This document shows, piece by piece, positions 40,275 through 49,048 of a stretch of 64,000 nt of DNA. Source of the stretch: Ferruginibacter sp. (GTDB taxonomy: Bacteria; Bacteroidota; Bacteroidia; Chitinophagales; Chitinophagaceae); NCBI GenBank assembly GCA_025350645.1, contig JANXXM010000125.1:21417-85416 (forward strand), given 5' to 3'. The notes below the pieces were generated by a model that made no database searches, had not been told where the DNA came from, and worked only from the letters and a program-made list of their open reading frames with translations. The translations under genes were made by a program, and so were the position numbers. How positions within the stretch are numbered: the first letter of the stretch is position 1; the number at the start of each line of letters is the position of its first letter.

Positions 40275-42206
40275 TTATGCAGGCAAATGAATAACTACAA
40301 CAGTACCCTTATTTACAGCACTGGTAAAATCTATAGTACCCTGCAGGTATTTTACCCGGGATAAAATATTTTTAAGTCCTATACCGTCAAATTTTTCTTT
40401 TTTGCCGGTATCAAAACCACACCCGTTATCTTCTATTGTGGCAGCTATTCCTTCCTCATCTTTTATGATAGCAATATCCAGGTGGTTGGCACCGGAGTGT
40501 TTTAAAACATTATTTACACATTCCTGTATAACCCGGTACAGTACTGTTTCTACATTAGCTTCGAGCCTTTCGTTTAGCCCTTCTGTATGCAGGTTTACTC
40601 TTATAATGTCGCTATCTATTTTAGCTATAAATTCTTTTACTGCACTGGCAAGTCCACTTTTAAGCAGCGCATTTGGCATCATTTGGTGGCTCACATTCCG
40701 CAGCTCTTTGCAGCTTTCATCCACCAGTGCTATTACATTTTCAAATTTCTTTTTTTGAATATCGTTTTCAAAAACTAATTCTTCTTCAAATACGGAGAGA
40801 TTCATTTTTGCTGCACTCATCATCTGCCCAATGCCATCATGCAGGTCTGCGGCTATTCTCTTTCTTTCATTTTCTTCTGCATGTATAATGGCTTTGCTGG
40901 CAATATCCTGCTGGTGCAATACTTCATTTTGCAATACAATTTTATGCTGCAAAATTCTTTTGCGGTAGTATAAAGAGCCGGATAATGTAATGAGCAGAAT
41001 AGATACTACCGAACCCGTTAACAGAAAATTCTTTTTATTAATTTCGTTTTTTTGCTGCAATAATTCCTGTTCTTTTTTTTCTGACTGATATAGCGTTTCC
41101 ATTTCAGCTATTTTATTTTCTGTGCCTACATTTATTATACTGTCTTTTATTTTATAGCCTTCATTAGTAGCAGCAAGGGCGCTATCTTTTTCATTATTTT
41201 TACTGAAAGCCTTGCCCAGCAAAAGATACGCCGTGTATGTACCTTGCTTATACCCCGATAGCTTTGACAATGTAATGGAATGCCGCAGGTTTATTATTGC
41301 GCCAGTATAATCATTACCCATTAAAGATAGCTGCCCTAGGTTAAGGTAGGTATCTGCCATTTGTTTGCTATTGCCAAAAGAAGAATCAATGGCAATACAA
41401 AGTGAAAAATATTTTTTCGCATTAGCAGCGTCCCCACTATACATGTAGCAGTTTGCCATGTTATCATAAATGCCGGAAGTTAAAAAACGGAGATCATTTT
41501 TTTCTGAAATCACTAAGGCTTTTTCATCCAGCGCAAAAGCCTCTTTATATTTTTCCTGCATGCCGTATACATTTGCCAGTGTATGCATAATGTTTACCTG
41601 CACTTTCATATCTGTACGCTGCTCCTGCGATAATTCTTTTAAAATTTTTTCTGCAGCAGGCAAATCATTTTTTAACTGGTATACCTGTGCCATGCCAATA
41701 CGGGCTTTTGTAATACCCTCACTGTTATTTATTTTTTTATAAAAGCTAACAGCCAGCAAAGCTTTTTCTATAGAAAGATCATAATTGCTTTTGTTGTAAT
41801 GTGCGGTAGATATAATCATATTAGAAACAGCACGAAGAGAATCATTATTCAGATTCTCCGCCATTACCAATCCTTTTTTACCGGACTCCATCGCAATTTC
41901 AAAATTGCCTTTTATAGAATTTGCCATGCCAATACAAAGTGTGGCTACAGCAGCACCATATTTATAATTTTCTTTTTCTGCCAGCACCAGATTATCATTT
42001 GCAACCTGTAAAGCTGAATCCGGCGAAAAAATCCGCATCTCATACGAAATGGTATTACTAAAATCTATGCGGGACTTTACATCTTTTGCAGCAGCAAGTT
42101 TTTTTTGTAGCTCATGTACAATTTCTCTTTGTGCGCAGGCTTCTCCAGCAATACTGCAAAGCAGCAGCAGCAAAAATATTTTTGCTAAAAGGAGGTGCAA
42201 TTTCAT
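40275..42206 (-). CDS. TPR sensor histidine kinase (HisKA_3/NarX class), copy B
   Basis: 643 residues with the same layout as copy A: signal peptide (ends GEACA|QRE), TPRs (about 30-350), membrane helix about 394-413, and H-box ENERKRIAADLHDGIGQMM with His456. The ATPase part has IEDNGCGFD, where copy A has NGRGFD. The kinase half is almost identical to copy A in protein and DNA, while the TPR sensor halves differ widely. A 115-base gap separates it from copy A. No second regulator is present, so both kinases may feed one regulator. Confidence 0.93.
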   Translation of the reverse strand: MKLHLLLAKIFLLLLLCSIAGEACAQREIVHELQKKLAAAKDVKSRIDFSNTISYEMRIFSPDSALQVANDNLVLAEKENYKYGAAVATLCIGMANSIKGNFEIAMESGKKGLVMAENLNNDSLRAVSNMIISTAHYNKSNYDLSIEKALLAVSFYKKINNSEGITKARIGMAQVYQLKNDLPAAEKILKELSQEQRTDMKVQVNIMHTLANVYGMQEKYKEAFALDEKALVISEKNDLRFLTSGIYDNMANCYMYSGDAANAKKYFSLCIAIDSSFGNSKQMADTYLNLGQLSLMGNDYTGAIINLRHSITLSKLSGYKQGTYTAYLLLGKAFSKNNEKDSALAATNEGYKIKDSIINVGTENKIAEMETLYQSEKKEQELLQQKNEINKKNFLLTGSVVSILLITLSGSLYYRKRILQHKIVLQNEVLHQQDIASKAIIHAEENERKRIAADLHDGIGQMMSAAKMNLSVFEEELVFENDIQKKKFENVIALVDESCKELRNVSHQMMPNALLKSGLASAVKEFIAKIDSDIIRVNLHTEGLNERLEANVETVLYRVIQECVNNVLKHSGANHLDIAIIKDEEGIAATIEDNGCGFDTGKKEKFDGIGLKNILSRVKYLQGTIDFTSAVNKGTVVVIHLPA

Positions 42207-42229
42207 TTGTAATAAAGCAGTTTCTGTGG

Positions 42230-42958
42230 TTAGTTTATTTGCAATACATCGGTCATGCTAAAGATACCTTTTTTGTTGTAAATAAACTCTGCAGCTGCAA
42301 TAGCGCCTGCTGCAAAGCCTTTGCGGCTATGGGCGGTATGTATAATTTCAATATCGTCTATTGCAGAAGTATATTTTACAAAATGTGTTCCCGGTGCAGG
42401 ATCTGTTCTTTTACTTATTATTTGCAGTTCATTTTCGGCCGCCGGGTAATGTAGTGTCCATTGTTTTTTATCGTTGCGCTCCTGCATTATTTGCTGCGCA
42501 ATGGTTATAGCCGTGCCACTCGGCGCATCTAACTTAGCTGTATGGTGTATTTCTTCTACTATCACTTTGTAGCTGCTGTGGTGCGCCATTATAGCTGCCA
42601 GCTTTTTATTTATTTCGAAGAAAATATTTACCCCAATGCTGAAATTGCTGGCATATAAAAGTGTACCGTTGTGTGCGCTACAATACAATTTTACCTCCTG
42701 CTCCTGCGGTACCCAGCCTGTGCTGCCGCATACTACAGGTATGCCAGCATCTATACAGGTATGTAGGTTTTTTACCGCACTCTCGGGCCCGGTAAATTCT
42801 ATGGCTACATCGCATTGCTGCAAGTTTTCTTTTGTAAGATCTGCCAGGTTATCAGCATCTATTTTTAAAACAATTTTATAGCCTTTTTGCACCGCTATTT
42901 CTTCTATGGCTTTGCCCATTTTACCATACCCTAGTAAGGCTATTTTTAATGCACACAT
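42230..42958 (-). CDS. dapB: 4-hydroxy-tetrahydrodipicolinate reductase
   Basis: 242 residues, the usual DapB size. It performs the NAD(P)H-dependent step to tetrahydrodipicolinate in lysine and diaminopimelate synthesis. The N-terminal Rossmann motif is LLGYGKMGKAIEEIA (9-23), with EFTGPESAVKN and VCGSTGW. The catalytic and substrate segment EEIHHTAKLDAPSGTA holds the His-His and Lys sites. It lies 23 bases before kinase copy B on the same strand, so a dapB-kinase transcript is possible but probably incidental. Confidence 0.95.
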   Translation of the reverse strand: MCALKIALLGYGKMGKAIEEIAVQKGYKIVLKIDADNLADLTKENLQQCDVAIEFTGPESAVKNLHTCIDAGIPVVCGSTGWVPQEQEVKLYCSAHNGTLLYASNFSIGVNIFFEINKKLAAIMAHHSSYKVIVEEIHHTAKLDAPSGTAITIAQQIMQERNDKKQWTLHYPAAENELQIISKRTDPAPGTHFVKYTSAIDDIEIIHTAHSRKGFAAGAIAAAEFIYNKKGIFSMTDVLQIN

Positions 42959-43079
42959 GTTGTAAAAATTATGTAACGAAGATAGGGCAAAGATGATTTG
43001 AGGAAAAGGAAAATGGGTAAGCGTAAAAATTTCTGTTTGATTTTCTTATTCCCATAGCAACATAAACGTAGAATAATTT

Positions 43080-43646
43080 TTATGATAAAATGCGGGTTTG
43101 AGGATCATACTCTTTTTTTAACCCAAGTTTAAAAAGCATGATGCCCGTCGTAAATATGCCCCCTACCATTACTGCTACCAGGCCTATTTTATTTATAGAA
43201 AATGCCAGTACACATGCTACCAAACAACCTATGAGTAAAAAGGTAAGCATAAAAGTTTTTGCATTACTGCCCGTGGTAAAATCAATTTGCGCTGCAAGGT
43301 TTTTTTTAAGCAATATGCGGTGCAGTTCACTTATCCAGTTATTAAATTCGATAGTTTGGTCTACTGTTATTCTTTTTATTTTACCGTCAATAAGTTTGCC
43401 CAGGCTAAGATTAATTAATTTTATTTTTTTACCTTCCTTTGTTTTAATGCAAATTTCATTTCTGTTTACATCTATAAGCGAAATATTTATGCTTTGAATT
43501 GCAGTGTATAATATCTCTTCCGCCACCTGTTTTGTTATACCATCTTTAGATAAAAAAGTTGCTATACCAGTATCTGTAAGCACCGCTGTGTACAGGATCA
43601 TATTAAGCGCAGGCTTTACTACAGTATAGGTTTTATTGTTCGTCAT
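43080..43646 (-). CDS. Membrane protein of unknown function
   Basis: 188 residues. A soluble N-terminal part (1-128) has alternating beta strands (MILYTAVLTDTGIATFLSKD, NEICIKTKEGKKIKLINLSL), perhaps a PH-like fold. Two adjacent hydrophobic helices follow (about 131-150 and 153-174) and a short charged tail (KKEYDPQTRILS). No family was recognised. It stands alone between dapB and the BI-1 gene. Confidence 0.6.
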   Translation of the reverse strand: MTNNKTYTVVKPALNMILYTAVLTDTGIATFLSKDGITKQVAEEILYTAIQSINISLIDVNRNEICIKTKEGKKIKLINLSLGKLIDGKIKRITVDQTIEFNNWISELHRILLKKNLAAQIDFTTGSNAKTFMLTFLLIGCLVACVLAFSINKIGLVAVMVGGIFTTGIMLFKLGLKKEYDPQTRILS

Positions 43647-43786
43647 GGGTTATAAATATAAACGTTATGTTTTTATTGGTTTTATGTTTCATTTAAATGA
43701 AGAAAATAATTTACAGAATAATAAATCTAACAGAGAGAATTTATTTATCAACTTTATTTCTGTTACTAAAAGCAACGAAATGCACA

Positions 43787-43817
43787 TAAAAAAACCGCTC
43801 TAATAAAGCGGCTTTTT
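43787..43817 (-). terminator. Terminator after the BI-1 gene
   Basis: On the minus strand gccgct/agcggt-type arms (ccgct 43795-43799 with agcgg 43807-43811, extended by A/T pairs) are followed by a T7 run. It lies 8 bases beyond the stop. Confidence 0.75.
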
Positions 43818-43824
43818 AAATTTC

Positions 43825-44589
43825 TTATCTCCTGCTCATCTTTGAAAGCAGTCTCAATATTTCTAAATATAACCAAACAATAGTAACCATTAAACCAAAT
43901 GCACCATACCATTCCATATATTTTGGTGCGCCCATTTCACTTCCTTTTTCTATCATATCAAAATCTAAAATAAGGTTAAGTGCAGCAATACCAGTAACTA
44001 CCAGCGAAAATATTATTCCGAACGTACTGCCTTCGTGTAAGAAGGGCATGTTTTCAAAACCAAACATGCGCAATACCATTACCAGCATGTAAAAAATAAA
44101 AATACCTACTGTAGCCGTTATAATTACAGACTTAAATTTTTCGGTAGCTCTTATTATTTTAAAACTATAGAGCAAATACATAGCTGCTGCTACCCCAAGC
44201 GTAAGGCCTACAGCATTTATAACTATGTTTGGTGCTTTTGCTGCAAACGCATTATTGTACATTGCGGAGATAGCTCCTAAAAATAATCCTTCCATTAATG
44301 CATAAATGGGTGCCAAAAACGGCGACCATTCTTTTTTAAAACTTATTACCAAAGCAAGTACAAGCCCGCCAATAGCACCTGTCCAAATCATTCCGTTTAC
44401 TGCACCGCCATCTGCAAACTGCTTCCAGGAGTAAAAAGAACTTCCTAAAACTATTATGAGTAACACGCCAAATTTTTGCAACGAGCCTTTTACAGTCATT
44501 GCGTTTTCTACACTAAGCACATCCTGTATAACGGTGCTTGTAAATTTTTTTTCTGAAAGAGCAGGGTTGCCCGATTGAAATAATGCCAT
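43825..44589 (-). CDS. Bax inhibitor-1/YccA-family membrane protein
   Basis: 254 residues with seven membrane segments from about residue 45. A soluble start (MALFQSGNPALSEKKF) matches the Bacteroidota BI-1-like subgroup. The segments PIYALMEGLFLGAISAMY and LNLILDFDMIEKGSEMGAPK, the latter carrying the conserved acidic pair of the C-terminal region, support the family. Bacterial members such as YetJ leak Ca2+ in a pH-dependent way; the role here is inferred from that. Confidence 0.9.
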   Translation of the reverse strand: MALFQSGNPALSEKKFTSTVIQDVLSVENAMTVKGSLQKFGVLLIIVLGSSFYSWKQFADGGAVNGMIWTGAIGGLVLALVISFKKEWSPFLAPIYALMEGLFLGAISAMYNNAFAAKAPNIVINAVGLTLGVAAAMYLLYSFKIIRATEKFKSVIITATVGIFIFYMLVMVLRMFGFENMPFLHEGSTFGIIFSLVVTGIAALNLILDFDMIEKGSEMGAPKYMEWYGAFGLMVTIVWLYLEILRLLSKMSRR

Positions 44590-45063
44590 TTGTTTATATT
44601 TTAATGATATAAAATTACGAAGAAATTTGTTTATTGCTTAGGGTATCTTTTGTTAAACCCCGGGACAAAATATTTTGAGTAATAAAAGAGTACGCAGTTT
44701 GTTTATTCAATATTGAGTGACTAAATAATTGTACCTATCAAATAACAAAAGTTGCTACCACTACTACATAATGCCTGTACCTGCACCACACCGAGACACA
44801 AAAAAAATATTGGTTACGATCCTCCGCCAGATATTTTTAATTGTTATTTTCTTTATCTCGCTAGCAAATCATACCTGTCGAAAATTTTCTTATTTCTACG
44901 CTTGGCAAATACTACCTCTATTTATGTAAAAATTTGTCCTGCCTTGTGGTTTAAAACAACTATAAATCTATTTACAAATATTTAATTTGGCAATATTAAA
45001 AAATTACTTTAGGTTTAATTATTATTTGTAATTAAAAGTTAAAAATATTTAATCCGTTTATAC
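44590..45063. other. Intergenic region between BI-1 and the peptide locus
   Basis: 474 bases of AT-rich DNA holding the divergent promoters of BI-1 (minus) and the peptide locus (plus). A 52-codon frame at 44771-44929 contains one hydrophobic stretch (ILRQIFLIVIFFISLA). It has no recognisable start context or homologue by eye, so it is not called. No RNA gene was seen. Confidence 0.45.
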
Positions 45064-46659
45064 TTGAAAGAAAATAATAAAAATATTCCAAAAGAACTAT
45101 TTGCCACAGCCCATATCTGGCTCAGCTCTGCGGGCATAAAAGTAAATAGCAATTACGCAAAAGATGCCATAACCACTCACCCGGATTACCCGGCGCTTAC
45201 AGCCCTTACCGATTTTTTAGAAAGCGGGGGCATGGCTTACGATGCTGTGCAGGCAGATGCATCATACATACACGAATTTAATTATCCATTACTGGCGCAT
45301 ATAAAACAACCCGGTAATGAGTACCTGCACGTAATAAACAATGCAAGTGAGTGGGATAAATAAAAAACTATTACCGAAAACTGGAGCGGCATTGCATTAT
45401 ATGCAACCAAAGGCGCTACATGGCACAATGAAGAAAACGATGACGTAGTAAAAGCTGAACAAAAAAATAAATACATAGCTGCTGCTTTTGTTTTAGCAGG
45501 AATTGCATTGTTTGCAGCCTCTGTATTTATATATGCAAACGTTGCTATAAATATTTTTGGTTTCCTCTCGCTTGCTGGTTTAGCCATAAGTATAGCTGCG
45601 TTGGGTACGGAACTTGGTTACCAAAGCAAACTCGTAAAACAGGTTTGTGGTACCGTAGGCAATGGTGGCTGCGAAAAAGTACTCGGCAGCAAGTTTGCAA
45701 AAGGCTTTGCAGGCATTACCCCGGCAGATGCTTCTGTAATCTATTTTGCTGCGCAATTTATTTTGTACTTAGTAGGCTGTTTTTATAATCCTATTCTTAC
45801 TAGCATAATAACTATTGCATTTGTAGGCATAGCAATAACCGTTTGGAGTATTTACACACAGGCAATAAAAGTAAAAGAATGGTGTGCTTTATGCCTTTGT
45901 ATTGTTGCAGTTTTGGTAGGGCAAATAACAATAGCATCCTACTTACAATTTAATAACAAACTAACAAGTTTAACACCCAATTCCCAATTACTAATTCCTT
46001 TAACGGTATTTGCTATTACACTACTGCTCCTCACTATTATTTACTTACCTATAAAACAACTTATAAAAACAAATACAAAAAACAAACAGGAACTATCCTC
46101 TTTTAAAAAATGGAAAACAGATGCTTCCTTATTTTTAGCACAATGGGAAAAGGAGCCAAGTTGCGATAATACGATTTGGGAAAACGATTTGTTAATAGGC
46201 AATGCAGATGCACCGATACGGATAACCGTGGCTTGTAACCCATATTGTGGACCTTGCGCAAGTGCGCATAAAAAATTAGATGAATTAGTAGAGAAACACG
46301 CTGGTAAAATAAGCGTGCAGTTACGTTTGCTGTGCAACCCTGCAAATGCGGTCGATAAAAGAACTATTGCAACAAAAGCAATCTTGCAACAGGCAGATGT
46401 GTTAAATAGCAACGGAGAGTTAAAAGCTATGTTAAGCGATTGGTTTGAATGGATGAACTATGAAAAGTGGAATGCGAAATGGAAAATGCAAAAAAATACA
46501 GATGTAACCAATATTTTACAAAAACATGAGGTGTGGAATAATGAAGCAGGCATTACACATACGCCCACATTTTTTGTTAATGGAAGAGCATTGCCGGGAA
46601 GGTATGATATAAAAGATATTGATAAAATGGTTTCACAATTAGAGTATGCGCTTGTGTAA
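45064..46659 (+). pseudogene. C39-like/VKOR/DsbA fusion interrupted by one TAA
   Basis: A single frame from TTG 45064 to TAA 46657 has one internal TAA (45361-45363, codon 100, after SEWDK). Before it lies a C39-peptidase-like domain without its catalytic Cys (ATAHIWLSSAGIKVNSNYAK, HPDYPALTALTDFLESGGMA). The frame resumes with TITENWSGIALYATKGATW, then a membrane VKOR domain with its loop Cys pair (VCGTVGNGGCEKVL) and active CALC (EWCALCLCI). A thioredoxin/DsbA domain follows with NPYCGPCASAH and the cis-Pro region ITHTPTFFVNG. Intact relatives would form disulfides in exported peptides. Either the gene is dead or an internal restart (ATG 45508) makes a VKOR-DsbA lacking the C39-like domain. 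Confidence 0.85.
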
Positions 46660-46797
46660 ACTTTAAAATAATTTCTTGGCCAAAGAAAGAAGGTGATATT
46701 CAGCAATGGTACCTTTACAAAAGCTATTGTAAAAAAAATTAATACTTTTTAAAATGAAAAAATTAACAAGGGATGAAATGAAAAATGTTGTTGGTGG
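46594..46797 (+). repeat. Tandem duplication unit, copy 1
   Basis: The end of the VKOR-DsbA gene (from …PGRYDIKDI), its 3' spacer and the leader of peptide 1 are repeated almost base for base at 48603-48805. The two copies differ by one A in a run before aattaatac and by a few substitutions. The spacer contains the near-palindrome tttcttggccaaagaaa in both copies. Confidence 0.92.
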
Positions 46798-46951
46798 TTT
46801 GCAACAGGCCTGCCATTGTACGTGTTCAGGTTCGGTAGGCGCATGGACATATACCAGTGAGCCTAGCGGTAGCACAATAAGCAGCAATATTGCTACATAT
46901 TGTAGCACAGGCCAAGCCACATGTGGCGGTTGCAGCAACATTGGATCTTAA
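46754..46951 (+). CDS. GG-leader Cys-rich secreted peptide 1
   Basis: 65 residues. The leader is MKKLTRDEMKNVVGG (15 residues), the Bacteroidetes GG-leader type cut by C39 peptidases after Gly-Gly. The mature part is 50 residues with six Cys (ACHCTCSG, ATYCSTG, ATCGGCSN), rich in Ser, Thr and Gly. An even cysteine number and the redox genes around it suggest a disulfide-bonded bacteriocin or signal peptide. No radical-SAM or lanthipeptide enzyme is nearby. It is probably exported by the ABC protein at 51513. Confidence 0.88.
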   Translation: MKKLTRDEMKNVVGGLQQACHCTCSGSVGAWTYTSEPSGSTISSNIATYCSTGQATCGGCSNIGS

Positions 46952-46958
46952 GATTTAT

Positions 46959-46990
46959 ACAATAACCGGAAGAGAACCTCCGGTTATTGT
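46959..46990 (+). terminator. Strong hairpin between peptide 1 and its TlpA-like gene
   Basis: acaataaccgga and tccggttattgt form a perfect 12-bp stem with an 8-base loop, 7 bases after the peptide stop. The following T content is low (taagttaatt). It may therefore act as a partial terminator or as a 3' stabiliser of the peptide mRNA rather than a full stop. Confidence 0.7.
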
Positions 46991-47020
46991 TAAGTTAATT
47001 CCTAGAGTAATTTTTTGAAA

Positions 47021-48508
47021 ATGAAATATTTAATAAGTCTGATTTTCTTTGTATATGGGTTTGAATACTGTCAGTCTCAATGCATAATAAGTGTAAAAAT
47101 TAAAGACACATCTATCTCTCTAGTGAACTTTTTTGAGCCAATTAATGGTTTCTCTAATAATAAGGAAATATTGTTGCCTCAAAATAAAGTCAGGATAGTA
47201 AATGGCTTATTTTCAAAAACTATCCGATTAGAAAAGCCGAATTTCATTGTGGTACAAATAGGTTATGTACCTGTTTACATTTTTGCCGAACCAAAAGACA
47301 GCATTTTTGTAACAGTTGATATTAATGGTTTGTCAAAGGAAACATTTTACAGCAAAGTAAGTTTCACGGGTAAAAATGCAAAGGGAAATTTGTTATTTAA
47401 TTATATGCATTTTGACCCTGGTGAAAAATTCGGCCAATTCAGGAAAATGTTAGATGATTATCATTTCCCAAAGAATTATAATTTTAATTTGTTAGATAAG
47501 GCTTTAGATAGAATGACTTCTCCGTTTGAGTCACTTTACCAACAAAAACACGTAAGTAAAGCTTTTTATTATACAGTAAAAGAACAATTTACAGGTATAT
47601 TAATTGAAGAAAGATTTCTTAAACTGATCAATACTAAATTATCAAAAAAAGATTTAAAAATAAATTTAAAATTTCTAGATAGTGTGTATAAAAGGTACCC
47701 GGTTACCGAGTTAATGCTTACCAATGGAATATATTCTTCAACGATTGCCGATGGCTACTACTATTTTAAAGCAAGAAAATATGCTGATAATTACCTGCTT
47801 AACGATACAATTATTATAATAAATGGAAAACCGGTTCTCATAAATCACAATTTTGCAATGTGGTTATATGCTCCGGGCAAGATTGCTCAATATCAATGGG
47901 GACACAGTCTAATAGCCTTGAAAGGCTTATTTCCCAATGAATTTGGACTAAAAGATCGTGATGCTTTTCTTTCAGTTTATCCAAACAGTTTTATGAAGCC
48001 CTACTTAAATGATGATGTGTTTAAAATGGTGTTTTCCTCGAAAGATATTGATACAGCAGCAATTATTTTCCAAAGAGACAATGGTATTAATTCCTTTCAA
48101 AAATTAATATTAAATTTAAAAGGGGAAAATATTTTAGTAGATTTTTGGGCTACCTGGTGTGTACCCTGCAGAATGGAGTTTAGCGACTATAATAAAATTG
48201 TAGATAGTTTTTGCATAAGACATAAGGTAAAAAGATTGTATGTAGCATTTGAAAAACAAAATAATCTGCAAAACTTTAAAGATGTAGTTTATGCCTTTAA
48301 TTTAAGAGGGCACCATTTCATAGTAAATAACAAGCCATTTGTAGACAACATTTGCGAATTATTTTATAATGGAAATAAAACCTATTCATTGCCTCACTTT
48401 GTTTTAGTCAATGCAGATGGCAAAATTGTTAATTATGATGCGCCCAGATTAAGTGATACAGATTTGCTTTTTAAAGAAATGAAATTAAAATTTTCCTTGT
48501 CTGAGTAG
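47021..48508 (+). CDS. Exported TlpA-like thioredoxin protein 1
   Basis: 495 residues from the ATG at 47021; an in-frame TTG lies two codons upstream. A signal peptide (MKYLISLIFFVYGFEYCQS) precedes an N-terminal beta region (about 20-120, DUF4369-like) and a helical middle. A C-terminal thioredoxin fold (about 365-495) carries VDFWATWCVPCRMEF (CVPC at about 380-383) and SLPHFVLVNADG with the cis-Pro. TlpA-like proteins reduce or isomerise disulfides in the periplasm. Its position after a Cys-rich peptide suggests that peptide as the client. Confidence 0.88.
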   Translation: MKYLISLIFFVYGFEYCQSQCIISVKIKDTSISLVNFFEPINGFSNNKEILLPQNKVRIVNGLFSKTIRLEKPNFIVVQIGYVPVYIFAEPKDSIFVTVDINGLSKETFYSKVSFTGKNAKGNLLFNYMHFDPGEKFGQFRKMLDDYHFPKNYNFNLLDKALDRMTSPFESLYQQKHVSKAFYYTVKEQFTGILIEERFLKLINTKLSKKDLKINLKFLDSVYKRYPVTELMLTNGIYSSTIADGYYYFKARKYADNYLLNDTIIIINGKPVLINHNFAMWLYAPGKIAQYQWGHSLIALKGLFPNEFGLKDRDAFLSVYPNSFMKPYLNDDVFKMVFSSKDIDTAAIIFQRDNGINSFQKLILNLKGENILVDFWATWCVPCRMEFSDYNKIVDSFCIRHKVKRLYVAFEKQNNLQNFKDVVYAFNLRGHHFIVNNKPFVDNICELFYNGNKTYSLPHFVLVNADGKIVNYDAPRLSDTDLLFKEMKLKFSLSE

Positions 48509-48602
48509 TTTTCTTTTTTGTCCCGCCTCGGTTTGCCCACGAAACGAAATTCCCCATCTGGCGCAGATATGCAGCAAAGAAAATTGCGGTGGGGTATCTG
48601 TA

Positions 48603-48668
48603 CCGGGGAGGTATGATATAAAATATATTGATAAAATGGTTACACAATTAAAATATGCTTTTGTGTGA
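48603..48668 (+). pseudogene. Duplicated 3' scrap of the VKOR-DsbA gene
   Basis: 22 codons (PGRYDIKYIDKMVTQLKYAF, then V and TGA) match the end of the gene at 46594-46659 with five substitutions. It has no start and cannot be expressed. It marks the left edge of the duplicated unit. Confidence 0.92.
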
Positions 48669-48805
48669 ACTTAAAAATAATTTCTTGGCCAAAGAAAGAA
48701 GGTGATATTCAGCAATGGTACCTTTACAAAAGCCATTGTAAAAAAATTAATACTTTTTAAAATGAAAAAATTAACAAGGGATGAAATGAAAAACGTTGTT
48801 GGTGG
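48603..48805 (+). repeat. Tandem duplication unit, copy 2
   Basis: Second copy of 46594-46797, one base shorter. It carries the VKOR scrap, the conserved spacer and the leader of peptide 2. The base deletion in the A run shifts an upstream frame that would otherwise extend the peptide. This supports ATG 48762 as the true start in both copies. Confidence 0.92.
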
Positions 48806-48980
48806 GTTAAATCAACAAATGGGTGGAACTTGTGCGTATAGTCAACCAAATTCAAGCGCTTCGGGAGGTATGGTGGTTACTTATAATGTTTCAATAGGAG
48901 ATGCACAATCAGGTGCAGGGGCATTTGGAGGTCATTGGTGTTGTAGCAGTTGTTCTACAGCTAGCTGGTATGGTGCTTAA
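48762..48980 (+). CDS. GG-leader Cys-rich secreted peptide 2
   Basis: 72 residues with a leader identical to peptide 1 (MKKLTRDEMKNVVGG) and a different 57-residue core holding four Cys (GGTCAYSQ, HWCCSSCSTASWYGA) and many Gly/Ser. An upstream in-frame GTG (48702) would add 20 residues, but that extension is not conserved in copy 1. An identical leader with a diverged core is expected for paralogous cargo of one C39 exporter. Confidence 0.88.
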   Translation: MKKLTRDEMKNVVGGLNQQMGGTCAYSQPNSSASGGMVVTYNVSIGDAQSGAGAFGGHWCCSSCSTASWYGA

Positions 48981-48988
48981 TTTTTAAA

Positions 48989-49021
48989 AAAGGTTGCCTT
49001 CTGTTTAGACAGGCAACCTTT
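48989..49021 (+). terminator. Strong hairpin between peptide 2 and its TlpA-like gene
   Basis: aaaggttgcct and aggcaaccttt give a perfect 11-bp stem with an 11-base loop, 8 bases after the peptide stop. It has the same place as the hairpin after peptide 1, with an unrelated sequence. Confidence 0.75.
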
Positions 49022-49048
49022 ATAACCTTTTAAATTTTCAATGATAAA

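Noticed and set aside
44771..44929. 52-codon frame with one hydrophobic stretch
   Set aside because: No start context, no family resemblance, lies in a promoter region.
48526..48602. GC-richer spacer with crossing short complementary segments (ccccat/gtgggg, cagata/tatctg)
   Set aside because: Arms of six bases or fewer are expected by chance; no known RNA class recognised.
48702..48761. 20-residue N-terminal extension of peptide 2
   Set aside because: The duplicated copy has one extra A that breaks this frame, while the leader from MKKLTRDEM is identical in both.
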